Source: Cyanobacteria bacterium FACHB-471
GTDB taxonomy: Bacteria > Cyanobacteriota > Cyanobacteriia > Elainellales > Elainellaceae
Assembly: GCA_014695345.1 (NCBI GenBank)
Contig: JACJOC010000068.1
Coordinates: 1 to 64,000 of the forward strand
Length of the DNA stretch: 64,000 nucleotides
Direction of reading: 5' to 3'
This document shows, piece after piece, positions 26,029 through 35,972 of this stretch; position 1 is the stretch's first letter, and each line of letters begins with the position of its first letter. The notes beneath the pieces were generated by a model, which saw only the letters and a list, made by a program, of their open reading frames with translations, ran no database searches and was not told the DNA's origin. The position numbers were made by a program, and so were the translations under genes.

Positions 26029-26943
26029 ATGATTCAACAGTTCCCTAACCTCTCCCGCATCGACCTGAATCAACTTCTGGCTTTACAAGCTCTCCTAGAA
26101 GAGAGGCATATCACTCGCGCCGCCGCTCGAACCTCGCTCAGTCAACCCGCAATGAGCCGCGTGCTAAGTCGGCTGCGGGCAGCACTCGGTGATGAACTGC
26201 TCGTCCGTAGCGGCGTGGGGTACGAGCGAACACCCCGTGGCGATCGCTTGCTGCAAGAGCTGGAAGTCCTCCTGCCTCGCTTAAACGCAGTGATAGGGGG
26301 CAATGACTTTGATCCTTCCACTTCACAACAACGCTTTCGGGTCACAGGCACCGACTATGCCGCCGCCGTGATCGTCAGCGGCACCGTACGGCTCTGTTGC
26401 AAATCCGCTCCGGGCGTTCGCGTTGAAGTCGTTGGCTGGACAGAAGACAGTTATCGTTACGTGGAGATGGGTCGCTGCGATGTGGCGCTTGGTGTCGGCA
26501 GTGTGCCAGCGCCGCCCAAAGGATTGAAGGTGGAAGTGCTGTACCACGAACACTTCGTGTGCCTCATGAGTGCGAACTGTAAATTCAGGGGTAAGCGGTT
26601 TTCTTTGAATGAATATCTGCGTCGCCCGCATGCGGTAGTCACCACAGCAGAAGGGCAGCAAACCATGATTGATCGTCCACTTGCGGATTTGGGGAAGGCG
26701 AGAAATATCGTACTCCAGTCCCCCTACTTCATGGCAACCGCGCTCAATATCGTGGATACCGACCTGATATTCACCGTCCCTATGCGTTTAGCCCTCGAAC
26801 TCTCAAAGTTGGCAAACTTTCGGCAGGTGTTACCGCCTCAAGAGATCGCTGACTTCCCCTACACCATGATTTGGCATCCCCAGTTCGGTGGTGATTCTGG
26901 ACATGCATGGTTCCGGGACCAGATCCGGGCGACTGTGAAATGA
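26029..26943 (+). CDS. LysR-family transcription regulator
   Basis: A 304-residue LTTR. The N-terminal winged helix has LNQLLALQALLEERHITRAA and LSQPAMSRVLSRLRAALGD, typical of the NodD/PnbR-like branch. The substrate-binding domain spans about 90-300 (FRVTGTDYAAAVIVSGTVRL, LGVGSVPAPPKGL). The overlapping spacer toward the SnoaL/MFS genes is the expected binding region; inducer unknown. Intact, with ATG at 26029. Confidence 0.9.
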   Translation: MIQQFPNLSRIDLNQLLALQALLEERHITRAAARTSLSQPAMSRVLSRLRAALGDELLVRSGVGYERTPRGDRLLQELEVLLPRLNAVIGGNDFDPSTSQQRFRVTGTDYAAAVIVSGTVRLCCKSAPGVRVEVVGWTEDSYRYVEMGRCDVALGVGSVPAPPKGLKVEVLYHEHFVCLMSANCKFRGKRFSLNEYLRRPHAVVTTAEGQQTMIDRPLADLGKARNIVLQSPYFMATALNIVDTDLIFTVPMRLALELSKLANFRQVLPPQEIADFPYTMIWHPQFGGDSGHAWFRDQIRATVK

Positions 26944-26959
26944 TGGTGAGAATCTCTAT

Positions 26960-27193
26960 GCAGATACTTAGGGATGGGTGATGGAGTACGGTAACCAGTT
27001 GGACTGCGATCGCCAGCGCCAGCATGAGTGTGACTCCAATCCTGGGTGTCGCGAAAATGCTTGACGAGACATACAGCACGCCCAAATAACCGCCGAACTA
27101 CATCCACCAGGAGGTTTGAGTTAGTGCCATCGCAGCTGGAATCGCTGTTCCGCCCGCCAGTGCCCCGATCAGGTAGAGTGATCGTTCATTCAT
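26960..27193 (-). pseudogene. YdcZ/DUF606-type membrane transporter remnant
   Basis: From ATG 27193: MNERSLYLIGALAGGTAIPA, AMALTQTSWWM, TAG, then in the same frame FGGYLGVLYVSSSIFATPRI and GVTLMLALAIAVQLV. The latter is the conserved GxLGAxYV...PRLG motif of the DMT-related DUF606 family. A central portion is missing, an in-frame TAG is present, and the 3' end runs into the LysR gene. Non-functional. Confidence 0.65.
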
Positions 27194-27263
27194 GCTGATT
27201 CTCCTTGCGCTTTGACCTGCATTTTGTCGGTTTCTCTTGCAATGTATTGATTAATCGGTCTGC

Positions 27264-28163
27264 TCAGGTCTCGAAATAGTCCGCCCGATCGAGATCGGCA
27301 ATGAGTGCAGGCTGTTTTGGAATCCATCCCAGCCGTTCCTGCGTCAGAACGCTTGAAGCCGGACAGTCCACACTCAGGAAGTGCCCCAGCCAGCCAAAAT
27401 GATCCGCTGCCCCTTCGGGGGACTTGGCGACGATTGGCACGTTCAGGCGACGACCGATTACCTCGGCGATCTGTTTGACCGGCACACCTTCATCAGCGAC
27501 TCCATGAAATCTCGCGCCTGCGGAACCCTTCTCAAATGCCAGCCTGAAGAGATGGGCAGCATCGAGCCGATGCACTGCGGGCCAGCGGTTCAGCCCGTCA
27601 CCCACATAGACCGAAACCCCCTTTTCACGTGCGATGGCGATGAGAGCGGGAACGAAGCCGCGATCGCCATCGCCGTGAACTGACGGCGGCAGGCGCACCA
27701 CCGAGGCGCGCACACCCTGTGATGCCAGCGAAAGTACCACCTTTTCTGAAGCAACGCGGGGTGCCGAGATGGAATTAGGGTCGGCCTCTTCATCTTCGCT
27801 GCCAAGGCGACCCGATGGGAGAACGGTGATGCCGGAGGTGATCACCAGGGGTCGACCAGATCCCACGAGCGCAGCGCCAAGCGCTTCGACAGCACGCCGG
27901 TCTGTCTCGCCGTTTGCCGCATAATCGGAAAAATCGTGAATGAAAGCAGTGTGGATCACGCCATCCGACGCGGCTGCGCTACGCTTGAGGCTGTCGAGAT
28001 CGTCGAGCGCGCCCCGATGCACCTCGATGCCTAACTTCGTCAACGCATCGGCGGCAGCATCACTACGCGCCAGTCCAACCACCTGATGTCCCGCGTTAAT
28101 GAGTTCCTGAACAATGGCAGAACCGATAAAGCCTGTAGCACCAGTGACGAAAACACGCATCAA
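27264..28163 (-). CDS. NAD(P)-dependent epimerase-type SDR
   Basis: A 299-residue extended/atypical [23 protein letters not shown] at the start, VGLARSDAAADAL, VIHTAFIHDFSDYAANGETD, VASEKVVLSLASQGVRASVV with the conserved Ser-x-x-x-Lys neighbourhood, VHRLDAAHLFRLAFEKG and HFGWLGHFLSVDCPASS. Known relatives bind NADPH and reduce or dehydrate small substrates. A broken paralogue lies at 34996-35885. Divergent from the AraC gene at 28293, 129 bp away, its probable regulator. Confidence 0.85.
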   Translation of the reverse strand: MMRVFVTGATGFIGSAIVQELINAGHQVVGLARSDAAADALTKLGIEVHRGALDDLDSLKRSAAASDGVIHTAFIHDFSDYAANGETDRRAVEALGAALVGSGRPLVITSGITVLPSGRLGSEDEEADPNSISAPRVASEKVVLSLASQGVRASVVRLPPSVHGDGDRGFVPALIAIAREKGVSVYVGDGLNRWPAVHRLDAAHLFRLAFEKGSAGARFHGVADEGVPVKQIAEVIGRRLNVPIVAKSPEGAADHFGWLGHFLSVDCPASSVLTQERLGWIPKQPALIADLDRADYFET

Positions 28164-28292
28164 AACTTCTCCTTTATTTCACTTCATGACATGACCGCAT
28201 TCGCAGTCCCTTTAAGCTCAAGATAGGAGATTGAGAAAATACGAGCTATGCTGTAAAGTCCGTATTATCTTTGCGATCGTCCGAGATAACTG

Positions 28293-29264
28293 ATGGATCC
28301 ACTCTCAGATGTGCTGTCGCTGCTAAAACCGCGCAGTTATGTGTCCGCTAGCCTGGATGCGGGTGGAGAATGGTCAATTCAGTTCCCCCAGCACGAAGGC
28401 ATCAAATTCAACGCAGTGGTTTCTGGCGAGGGCTGGCTGGCTGTAGAGGGCGTTCTCGATGCCGTGTGCCTCAAGGCGGGAGACTGCTTCCTGCTGCCGA
28501 GTGGACGACCTTTCCGTCTAGCAAGCGACATGACGTTGACACCGATCGATGCCGACACGATTTTTTCGACTGCGCGGGAGGGTAGCACCGTCTCGTGCAA
28601 TGGCGGTGGAGATTTCCTGCTTGTCGGGAGTCGCTTCGCCCTTACCGGCAATTATGCGGACATCCTGTTGGGGGTGTTGCCGCCCATTGTACATATTCGG
28701 AAAGAATCGGAGCAGGCAGCGCTGCGTTGGTCTCTAGAGCGGATGATGCAGGAACTGCGCGAGCAGCAGCCAGGCGGACTTCTGATTGCACAACACCTTG
28801 CCCACATGATGCTAGTTCAGGCGCTACGGCTACATCTAGCAGAAGGGTTGAGCGGTGGCGTGGGCTGGCTCTTTGCCCTGGCAGATCAACAGATAAGTGC
28901 GGCGATCAGCGCGATGCACGAGAATCCGGCGCAGCGTTGGACATTACAGGAGCTGGCGGAGCGTGCCCGTATGTCGCGATCGACTTTTGCCCTGAAATTC
29001 AAAGCGACGGTTGGGGTGACACCAATGGAATACTTGACGCGCTGGCGAATGCTGCTGGCTGGGGACAGGCTGACGAATTCCAGCGATTCGATTTTCGTGA
29101 TTGCCCTGTCGCTCGGTTACGAATCCGAAAGCGCCTTCAGCACAGCCTTCAGGCGGGTTATGAGCTGCTCGCCACGGCAATATAGCCGTGGTCAGAATCC
29201 GGTTTCTCCTTCACAAGGACTTACGCAGGAGCAGGGTAAGGTAGTACAAACAATCAAGGGTTGA
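28293..29264 (+). CDS. AraC-family regulator (cupin_6 type), tail replaced by IS sequence
   Basis: A 323-residue protein. N-terminal cupin (GWLAVEGVLDAVCLKAGDCF, LLPSGRPFRLASD) and two C-terminal helix-turn-helix motifs (WTLQELAERARMSRSTFALK; IFVIALSLGYESESAFSTAF), ending at the usual CSPRQYSRG. The last ~15 residues (LTQEQGKVVQTIKG) are read from an IS end that begins at 29216 (AGGACTTACGCAG), so the original stop was lost. Probably still functional because both HTHs are intact. Divergent from the SDR at 27264-28163. Confidence 0.88.
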   Translation: MDPLSDVLSLLKPRSYVSASLDAGGEWSIQFPQHEGIKFNAVVSGEGWLAVEGVLDAVCLKAGDCFLLPSGRPFRLASDMTLTPIDADTIFSTAREGSTVSCNGGGDFLLVGSRFALTGNYADILLGVLPPIVHIRKESEQAALRWSLERMMQELREQQPGGLLIAQHLAHMMLVQALRLHLAEGLSGGVGWLFALADQQISAAISAMHENPAQRWTLQELAERARMSRSTFALKFKATVGVTPMEYLTRWRMLLAGDRLTNSSDSIFVIALSLGYESESAFSTAFRRVMSCSPRQYSRGQNPVSPSQGLTQEQGKVVQTIKG

Positions 29265-29440
29265 GCAAATGAGCTTTACCAAATTGGACTACTGCCAGTA
29301 CTTACTCAGTAGCCTGACCAACTACACCTTGACTAATTTGGCAGAACATCTTGAAGGGGTCAGCCACGACCGGGTGAACCGATACCTGCGCCAGGAGAAA
29401 CTGACCCCTCGACTGCTGTGGGAGAACGTCAAAGAGCAAG
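29216..29440 (+). mobile_element. Truncated IS4-superfamily (IS701-like) element
   Basis: Starts with the same inverted-repeat end (AGGACTTACGCAG) as the full element at 57451-58505. Encodes from 29269 the transposase N-terminus (MSFTKLDYCQYLLSS, LTNLAEHLEGVSHDRVNRYL, LTPRLLWENVK). Similarity stops near 29440; the catalytic part and other end are gone. Confidence 0.75.
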
Positions 29441-29595
29441 TGCAAAGCTGTGCAGAGGGCTTCATCGTGTTGCTGATATTGCGGCTAAATCTCCAGCATG
29501 TGACCTCAATCCTCAAGATCGCTCGAACCCTACTGTTGACAGCAGTCAAGTAATTGGTTGATATCTAACGCGCTGAGGTTCAAAAACAGGCAAGG

Positions 29596-30206
29596 TCAAG
29601 CGACCCGTAACCGTTCAATATCTCGGATGGGCGGCGCACCAAACATGCGGGCATATTCGCGGCTAAACTGCGAGGTACTGTCATAGCCCACCTGGTAAGC
29701 CGCCTGGGTCGCATCCACATTCTCGGACAGCATCACCTGACGTGCTGCTGACAGTCTCAATTGTTTTTGATATTGCAACGGATTCATCGAGGTCACTTGC
29801 TTAAAGTGGCGATGGAACGATGAAGCAGACATCTTCGCTTGCCTAGCCAGTTCTTCAACTCGTAGCGGACTGGCAAAATCTGCTTTGAGTCGTTTGATGA
29901 CTTCAGCAATGCGCTGCATATTGCTGCCCGATGTGGCAATCTGACGAACCGCTTCCCCTTGTTCCACAGTGAGCAGGCGGTAATAAATTTCGCGGATGAC
30001 CATCGGGGCGAGAAACGGGATATCTTGTGGTGTCTCTAGAAGCTTTGTCAGGCGGATAGCACAATCAATCAACGTTGAATCGGCATTACTGATAAACCAG
30101 CCGCTGACGGAATCTTTCTGATCGATACTTGGAGTCGAGCAACTAATGCCGCCAGTTCTTTACACTTGTTCATCGCTGCCTCGTAGCTCGTTGTCTCAAT
30201 CTTCAT
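29596..30206 (-). pseudogene. AraC_N-type regulator with internal deletion
   Basis: From ATG 30206 the frame gives MKIETTSYEAAMNKCKELAA, LVARLQV and then goes astray. In another frame DQKDSVSGWFISNADSTLID leads into an intact C-terminal half (LTKLLETPQDIPFLAPMVIR, LRVEELARQAKMSASSFHRH, QAAYQVGYDSTSQFSREYAR). Compared with 44038-44823, about 90 residues of the sensor domain are missing. The HTH half could still be made from the TTG at 30072 as a 158-residue DNA-binding fragment. Faces an SDR relic across the conserved intergenic element. Confidence 0.8.
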
Positions 30207-30268
30207 GCGTCCTGCCTGATGTGATTGTTCTCATGCGCTCAGTATAAGAACATTTTTTGTTGCCTGCA

Positions 30269-30316
30269 CCTTGCTTGGGAGGATTAGGCAAACATCTGCC
30301 AGTTTTATGTATTTAA
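30269..30316. promoter_or_regulatory. Conserved divergent-promoter element, copy B
   Basis: CCTTGCTTGGGAGGATTAGG then CAAACATCTGCCAGTTTTAT, GTATTTA. It is almost identical to copy A (2900-2949, minus strand) and related to copies C and D. Lies between the broken AraC (minus) and SDR relic (plus). Confidence 0.6.
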
Positions 30317-30376
30317 GCCCTTGGTTCTGGCTCATAGGATGAATCTATGCAAGTACAGCAGTGAGAGGCTAAGGCA

Positions 30377-30550
30377 ATGACCAAGGACAAGAAGACCTGG
30401 TTGATCACTGGGGTTTTCCGAAATTTTAGAGAAGCCCTAGCTCAAGCGGCCGATCAGTTACATGAGCAGATTGACACCCCGATATTGGACAGATTTGCGG
30501 CGAACGGGCAGAAAGTCCTTCGTACCTTCCTCTTCACCAATCACTTTTCA
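30377..30550 (+). pseudogene. SDR N-terminal stub fused to unrelated sequence
   Basis: ATG 30377 opens MTKDKKTWLITGVFRNFREA LAQAA, matching the start of ~280-aa SDRs (ITGVSRNFG-type), but with the glycines of the cofactor motif changed (F and R). It then reads DQLHEQIDTPILDRFAANGQ with no SDR similarity and stops after 57 residues. The oxidoreductase of this divergent pair is therefore lost. Confidence 0.65.
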
Positions 30551-30915
30551 TAAACTTTTGCTCATGAAATTAACGAGAACCCAAACTGAGACTAAAAGAA
30601 TGATGAATGAAATGAGTTATCAAGTCTACGATCTTTTGGAGCCTAGCAAAGCCGATCGCAGACCTAGACAGGTTCATTGGAGAAAAGGCATCAACAGAAT
30701 CGTGACTGCCTTGTCTTGTACCCTGGTTGCGCTCTTGGTTGCGTTCTTTCCCACTGTTGCCACTGCCCAAACTCAGCCCGAAACGATTGCCGAAAATCAG
30801 AGCCGCCGTGAGCGAGGTAATCAAGTCATTAATGAACTGTCAGGTGGCGTAGGACAGCCAGTACTCAATGCTCTACGCCAAGACTTCCCGTTTTTAGCAG
30901 ATGCGATTACTGATA

Positions 30916-32061
30916 CTAATTTAAATTGCATATAGGGCAGATGCGCTAAACTAAGCCTTGTCATTTAGCGCACTTTACTAATGGTTGGTGTGACCTCGAT
31001 TGAGGTGAAGGAAACTTTGGATGATCTGAGCGAACAGTTGCGACAAGCCGAAACCTCAACGGCGAAGGAACGCTTGCAAGTCCTCTACTGGCTTAAACAG
31101 GAGAATGCACCGAGTATCAGTGTGATTGCCAAAGCCATTGGCAAACATCGCAACACGCTGCAAACCTGGTTGTCGCTGTACCGAAGCGGCGGCATCAAGG
31201 CCATGTTGCAGATCAAGAAATCACCAGGCGGAGTGCGTGTGATTCCTCAGTGGGCGGAACAAAGCTTGGCAAAGCGGCTACAAGAGCCAAATCACGGGTT
31301 CAAGAGTTATGGGCAAGTGCAGCAGTGGTTAGCCGAGACATTGGGGGTAGAAGTTGAGTATCATGCGGTCTATCAAATGACCCGGTATCGCCTGAAGGCA
31401 AAACTGAAGGTCGCTCGTCCGCAGAACTGTAAGCAAGATGGCGGGCAGCGAACGGCTTTTGAGCAAACCTTGCGGAGGACTTAAGTTTACTGAGCTTGTA
31501 TTATCGCCAAGTGCGGCAAGACCCAAGAGCGATACGCTACTTTGCTCAGGATGAGAGTCGCTTTGGTCTCAAGACGATGATAGGACGATTGATTACCGCC
31601 TGTGGAGTCAAACCGATTGGGCAGTGGCAGTGGTTGTTCAAAGCCTTTTGGCTCTATGGGGCAGTTGAACCCGCTACAGGGGAGGCATTCTTCTTGCAGT
31701 TTTCGCATGTCGATACTATGTGCTACCAACGGTTTTTAGATGAGTTTTCTCAGGCATACCCCGACAGTCTCAACATCCTACAAGTCGATAACGGACGGTT
31801 TCATAGTGGTCAAGATTTGGTTGTGCCAGAAAACATCATCTTGCTGTTTCAGCCACCGTACTGCCCAGAGCTAAATCCAATCGAGCGCTTGTGGCAACAC
31901 CTCAAAGCCGACCTCAAGTGGGCGAGGTTCATGACGCTCAATCAACTGCAAGCCAAAGTGGATCAACTTCTGGCTCAATTAACGCCTGATGCAATTGCTT
32001 CGATTACAGGTTACCCCTTCATCCTCAATGCCTTATCTGCCCTGACTACTGTTTAAATTGG
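30916..32061 (+). mobile_element. IS630-family insertion sequence
   Basis: 1146 bp bounded by TA on both sides (30914-30915 and 32062-32063), the hallmark target duplication of IS630/Tc1. Terminal repeats CTAATTTAAATTGC...AGGGCAGAT and, at the other end read inward, CCAATTTAAACAGT...AGGGCAGAT. Inserted into the CMD-family gene. Confidence 0.85.
30981..32056 (+). pseudogene. IS630 transposase, two frames
   Basis: The first frame (30981-31484) carries the paired HTH region (ISVIAKAIGKHRNTLQTWLS, SGGIKAMLQIKKSPGG). The second (to 32056) carries the DDE catalytic domain: RYFAQDESRFGL (first Asp), ILQVDNGRFHSG (second Asp) and CPELNPIERLWQHLK (Glu). Passing from one to the other needs a -1 shift between about 31460 and 31484. 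In IS630 relatives such shifts may be programmed, but I see no classic slippery heptamer here, so disabling mutation is equally possible. Confidence 0.8.
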
Positions 32062-32451
32062 TATGACTACTCCCTCGGCGAAGTTTGGTCTCGCAGGGGG
32101 CTAGATGATCGCACCCGTCAGTTTGCTACCGTTGCCGCCTTTGCAGCTCAGGGCAATCTACCGCAACTAAAGATCCACGCGGGTTATGCGCTGAGGCTGG
32201 GCGCAACACAAGATGAACTCAAAGAAATCGTTTACCTCACCACAGTTACGGCTGGGTTTCCGCGCTCCATTGACGCGGCACAAGCATTGCGGGAAGTTTT
32301 TACCACGTCCGATTCCAGCACTGCTCAGTAATCTAAACCCACAACCGTAACCCATGAGGTAAACGTTTAGAGCTGGATGGCAGGTACGAAATTAGCTGCC
32401 TTACTCAGGTAAGCAGTTATCCACAAGTCTCTACACATCAACAGAAAAAAC

Positions 32452-32871
32452 ATGAGCAATACGACTCATCTGCCCTCTAAACGTAGGGTTAGCGGCCTTT
32501 GTTTAGGGATTGTTCTACTAATAATTGGCTGTTCACCCCGCTCCTACTCAAATCCGGAAAGCATATCCTCTTCACAAACTATGGGACAATCACCAAGACC
32601 TCGAATCGAAGTAGCCGCGCAAACCTCTGGTCAGCAGTCCTATGTGGGCATGTGGGTGACTAAAGACGGGTACATCCGTCACGAGCTGCTACCCAATGGG
32701 CGCTACGACGAAGCGCGCGGACAGAAGCAAAGCGCCTACCAGGGCAGCTACACCCTCACTGGCAACCACATTGACTACGTTGATGACACTGGCTTTAACG
32801 CCGACGGCGAGTTTCGCAACGGCGTACTCTATCACGGCGGCATGGTTCTATACCGCGAAGAGAACAGGTAA
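32452..32871 (+). CDS. Atu4866-like lipoprotein
   Basis: A 139-residue protein. The signal peptide ends in a lipobox (LLIIGC, Cys about 26), so it should be lipid-anchored. After a Ser-rich linker comes a compact beta domain: YVGMWVTKDGYIRHELLPNG RYDEARG, YQGSYTLTGNHIDYVDDTGF, GVLYHGGMVLYRE. These are the hallmarks of the Atu4866/Agl3-type family, a small calycin-like barrel whose ligand is not established. Upstream and downstream spacers carry a shared CCCACAACCGTA motif. Confidence 0.8.
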   Translation: MSNTTHLPSKRRVSGLCLGIVLLIIGCSPRSYSNPESISSSQTMGQSPRPRIEVAAQTSGQQSYVGMWVTKDGYIRHELLPNGRYDEARGQKQSAYQGSYTLTGNHIDYVDDTGFNADGEFRNGVLYHGGMVLYREENR

Positions 32872-32973
32872 CTGCGCGATCGCAGAAGTCCCAGTACTGC
32901 ATAGTTATCCAACACTGTATAGTGATTCAGACCCACAACCGTAGAACAACTAGGAATTAGAAAATACACTCTC

Positions 32974-33713
32974 ATGACTACTAACGAAAACACACAGAAA
33001 GTCGTGCTGATCACCGGTGCAAGCAGCGGCATTGGTGAAGCAACCGCCCGTCTACTCGCTCACAAGGGTTTACAAGTTGTGTTAGGCGCACGGCGCACCA
33101 ATCGACTTGAAGCGATCGCCTCCGACATTCGCGACAAAGGAGGTTCAGCCGCCTTCATGCCCTTGATGTGACCAGCCTCAAAGACATGCAAGCCTTTGTC
33201 GAATTTGCCAAGGAGAAGTTTGGTCGCGTTGATGTCGTTGTGAACAACGCAGGCTTGATGCCGCTCTCCAAGCTGGAAGCATTGAAGATCGACGAATGGA
33301 ACCGGATGATCGATGTGAATATTCGTGGTGTCCTTCACGGCATCGCCGCTGCCCTGCCCACCTTCAAACAGCAGCAATCAGGACAGTTTGTCAACCTGTC
33401 CTCGATCGGGGGACATGCCGTCTTTCCCACGGCGGCGGTTTACTGTGCAACCAAGTATGCAGTCTGGGCGATCTCCGAGGGACTGCGGCAGGAATCGACC
33501 GACATCCGGGTCACGATCATCTCGCCCGGAACGACCGAGTCCGAACTTGCCAGCACCATTACCGATCCTCAAGCGGCGCAGTGGACAGCGGAGTTTCGTG
33601 AACAAGTGATTCCAGCAGACGCGATCGCCCGTGCGATTGCCTTTGCGATTGAGCAGCCAGCAGAGGTGGATGTGAATGAAATCATCGTTCGACCGATCGG
33701 ACAAAGTAGCTAA
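32974..33713 (+). pseudogene. SDR oxidoreductase with one-base deletion
   Basis: ATG 32974 gives [40 protein letters not shown], then a one-base loss near 33155-33165 leads to a stop at 33169-33171. In the next frame TSLKDMQAFVEFAKEKFGRV, VVVNNAGLMPLSKLEALKID, AVYCATKYAVWAISEGLRQE and VDVNEIIVRPIGQ complete a normal clavaldehyde/NADP-SDR. Nothing else is missing. Its near-twin at 53674-54411 is broken at the same codon by a stop. Confidence 0.88.
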
Positions 33714-33839
33714 ACGCTAGCCAACGTTGAGGCGCTGGGGTGTAAGCAGTGGCTCAGGGAATGAACATTGCAATCTTAGGAGACGGCATGAGACAGCGTT
33801 GACTATGCCACGCCCACAGCCTGACAAACCGTCATGGCT

Positions 33840-34480
33840 CTAACTTTCAACCACCTCAATCATTGCAGCCGCTGCCTTCGCTGGAGCGCCCAGTTGTTTG
33901 CCCTCTAGTGATTGATTCCATTCAATCGTCTTGCTTCTGGTTTCAGCATAATCTGCGATCATCTGTCCTGAGAAAGCGATTGAGCGACCGCTAAAATCAG
34001 TCCGAAATGCTCCAGGTTCAATGATCGTCACTTTTTTGATGCCCAGCAGCTTGACTTCTTGTGCCAACGTTTCAGAAACTTCTTCTAGCGCAAACTTGGT
34101 CGCACAATAGATTCTAGCTCCGCTGAAGGAAACCACCCTACCAACCAAGGAGATGTTGAGAATATGGCCGATGCGCGAACAGTGCATCGTTGGCAACACG
34201 ACACGAGTCACATTCAGTGCGCCGAAGAAATTCGTGTCAAATTGCCGTCTAGTGTGTGGTCGCTGACTTCTTCAATCACACCAACTACGTCATAACCTGC
34301 ATTATTGACCAGCACATCAATGCAACCATAAATACTCGCTGACTCGATCGCGGTTTAAACCTCTTGTAGATTGGTCACATCTAAACGAACGGGATGGATG
34401 GCGTTTGAATACTGTTTGACAAGATCACCGAGTTGTTCCGGTCTGCGAGCCGTTCCAACCACACGATCGCGTTGATCTGA
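33840..34480 (-). pseudogene. SDR oxidoreductase remnant, several lesions
   Basis: Reading inward from about 34480: RDRVVGTARRPEQLGDLVKQ, RLDVTNLQEV, TAA (34358-34360 region, where Gln is expected), TAIESASIYGCIDVLVNNAG, YDVVGVIEEVSD, a one-base loss near 34243, QFDTNFFGALNVTRVVLPTM, YCATKFALEEVSETLAQEVK, and the end at 33840. The cofactor-binding N-terminus has been replaced by a membrane-protein fragment (MCLLPLPLIIRAILLMALPI) near 34490-34600. Confidence 0.75.
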
Positions 34481-34816
34481 GCGGGTAACGGGAAGTGGAA
34501 CAAAGCCCACGAAATCACGCCGATAGGTAGCGCCATCAGCAAAATTGCCCGAATGATCAGGGGTAGCGGTAGCAGGCACATTCCTGCAATTCCAATCATC
34601 CAAAGCCAAGCTTTTGAGTCGTCTTGCCCGTTGAGATACTTGTTTACGATCGGGTCAGAATATTAAATCTGCTGCCTAAATTGATCGCTCCTGACGCTCC
34701 AGGAATTACAGTAATTAGTTTTGAACTTGTCCGATCAAGTTGACAATGCCCTTCCGACACCCTGGCGAAAAAACAACGCCCGCGAGAAGTGGCGATGATG
34801 CTTCGCGCTTTTGTGC

Positions 34817-34945
34817 TCACGCGACCGTAAGCACGATCTTGCCTTGGATGTGCCGATGAGCGGCTCGTTCGTGCGCCTTTCGTGCATCTGCAAGCGGAAA
34901 TGTGCTGTCCATGGCGATGCGAAGAGTGCCAGCATTGACGGCATT
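34817..34945 (-). pseudogene. MDR (zinc-free alcohol dehydrogenase/quinone reductase) C-terminal fragment
   Basis: The minus strand reads AGTLRIAMDSTFPLADARKA HERAAHRHIQGKIVLTVA and a stop. This is the typical last ~40 residues of a quinone-oxidoreductase (PLADAAKAHE...GKIVL). No upstream part remains. Confidence 0.65.
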
Positions 34946-34995
34946 GGTTGAGACGATACAGGTGTATCAGACGGCATTGCAGGTATGAAGCCTAC

Positions 34996-35885
34996 TCAGG
35001 CTTCAAATGCGCTTGAGCACTCGAGGTCGGCAATCAATCCAGGCTTATCTATCGGGTGCCATCCCAGCCGTTGCTGCGTTAGCCCGCTTGATGCCGGAGC
35101 GTTCATGCTGATAGGGAATCCGAGCCAGCCGAAATGACTTGCAGCCGTTTCGGGTAAAAAGGCCACGACCGGGATCTTCAAACCCCGACCGATCGCTTCG
35201 GCAATCTCTCGAACCGATACACCCTCTTCTGCGATCGCGTGTTACCTCGCCCCGGCAGATCCCTTCTCAAGCGCCAGCCTATAAACAGGTGCCACATCGA
35301 GCCGGTGCACCGCGGACCAGCGGTTGAGTCCGGTGCCGATATAGTCCGAGACTCCCTTCTCGCGAGCGATCGCGATCATGTAGGTGGCGAGTCCATGCTT
35401 GTCTTGGTCGTGAACCTGCGGCATACGCACCACTGAGGCACGCACGCCGCGCGCAACCATCGAGATCGCCGTCTGCTCTGACACTCTGGGGGTTCCGCTT
35501 GAGCCAGATGGCGACACGTCGTCCTCCGTTGCAGGGCGATCGGGCGTGAGGGGCAGCCCCGACGTGACGATCAAAGGCCGATCAGAACCTTGGAGCACGT
35601 CGCCCATCACCTCGATCGCATGCCGGTCTGCCTCACAGTTCTCCGCAAACTTCGAGAAGTCGTGATTGAAGGCAGCGTGAATTGACACCATCCGACAGGG
35701 CTGCTCCGCTGCGTAGGCTTTCCAGGTCTTCCAGATCTCCTCGCTGCACCTCCACCCGCAGCGATCAGAGAATTGGCACCCGCATCTGACCGGGCGAGAC
35801 CCAGCACCTGATGTCCGGCATTAAGCAGTTCCGGGACAATAGCGGAGCCGACAAAGCCGGTAGCACCAGTGACGAAAACACGCAT
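34996..35885 (-). pseudogene. Epimerase-type SDR, frameshifted paralogue of 27264-28163
   Basis: Opens at 35885 with [32 protein letters not shown], then shifts frame; [80 protein letters not shown] continue; another interruption near 35240; then PVVAFLPETAASHFGWLGFP and LTQQRLGWHPIDKPGLIADL. Every block has its counterpart in the intact gene at 27264, so this is a decayed second copy. Confidence 0.85.
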
Positions 35886-35972
35886 GATGGTTTCTCCTTC
35901 GGACTTCGTGTCCCAGTAGGTTCCTAGATTTTGCTAAACGGAGCTACGGCGCGGTGTCGCTGGAGTCCTACA

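Larger units (their letters stand above)
30564..32331 (+). pseudogene. Carboxymuconolactone decarboxylase-family gene split by IS630
   Basis: The 5' part encodes a secreted protein: positively charged start, hydrophobic signal (VTALSCTLVALLVAFFPTVA, cleavage near TAQ), then RRERGNQVINELSGGVGQPV and LRQDFPFLADAITD. The IS630 element at 30916-32061 follows. The 3' part resumes at about 32063 with YDYSLGEVWSRRGLDDRTRQ, FATVAAFAAQGNLPQLKIHA, LGATQDELKEIVYLTTVTAG, stop 32329-32331. Together these form one CMD-domain protein. Simple removal of the IS with one TA does not restore the frame, so a further small change has occurred. Family members act on lactones or as peroxide-reducing AhpD-like enzymes. 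Confidence 0.8.
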
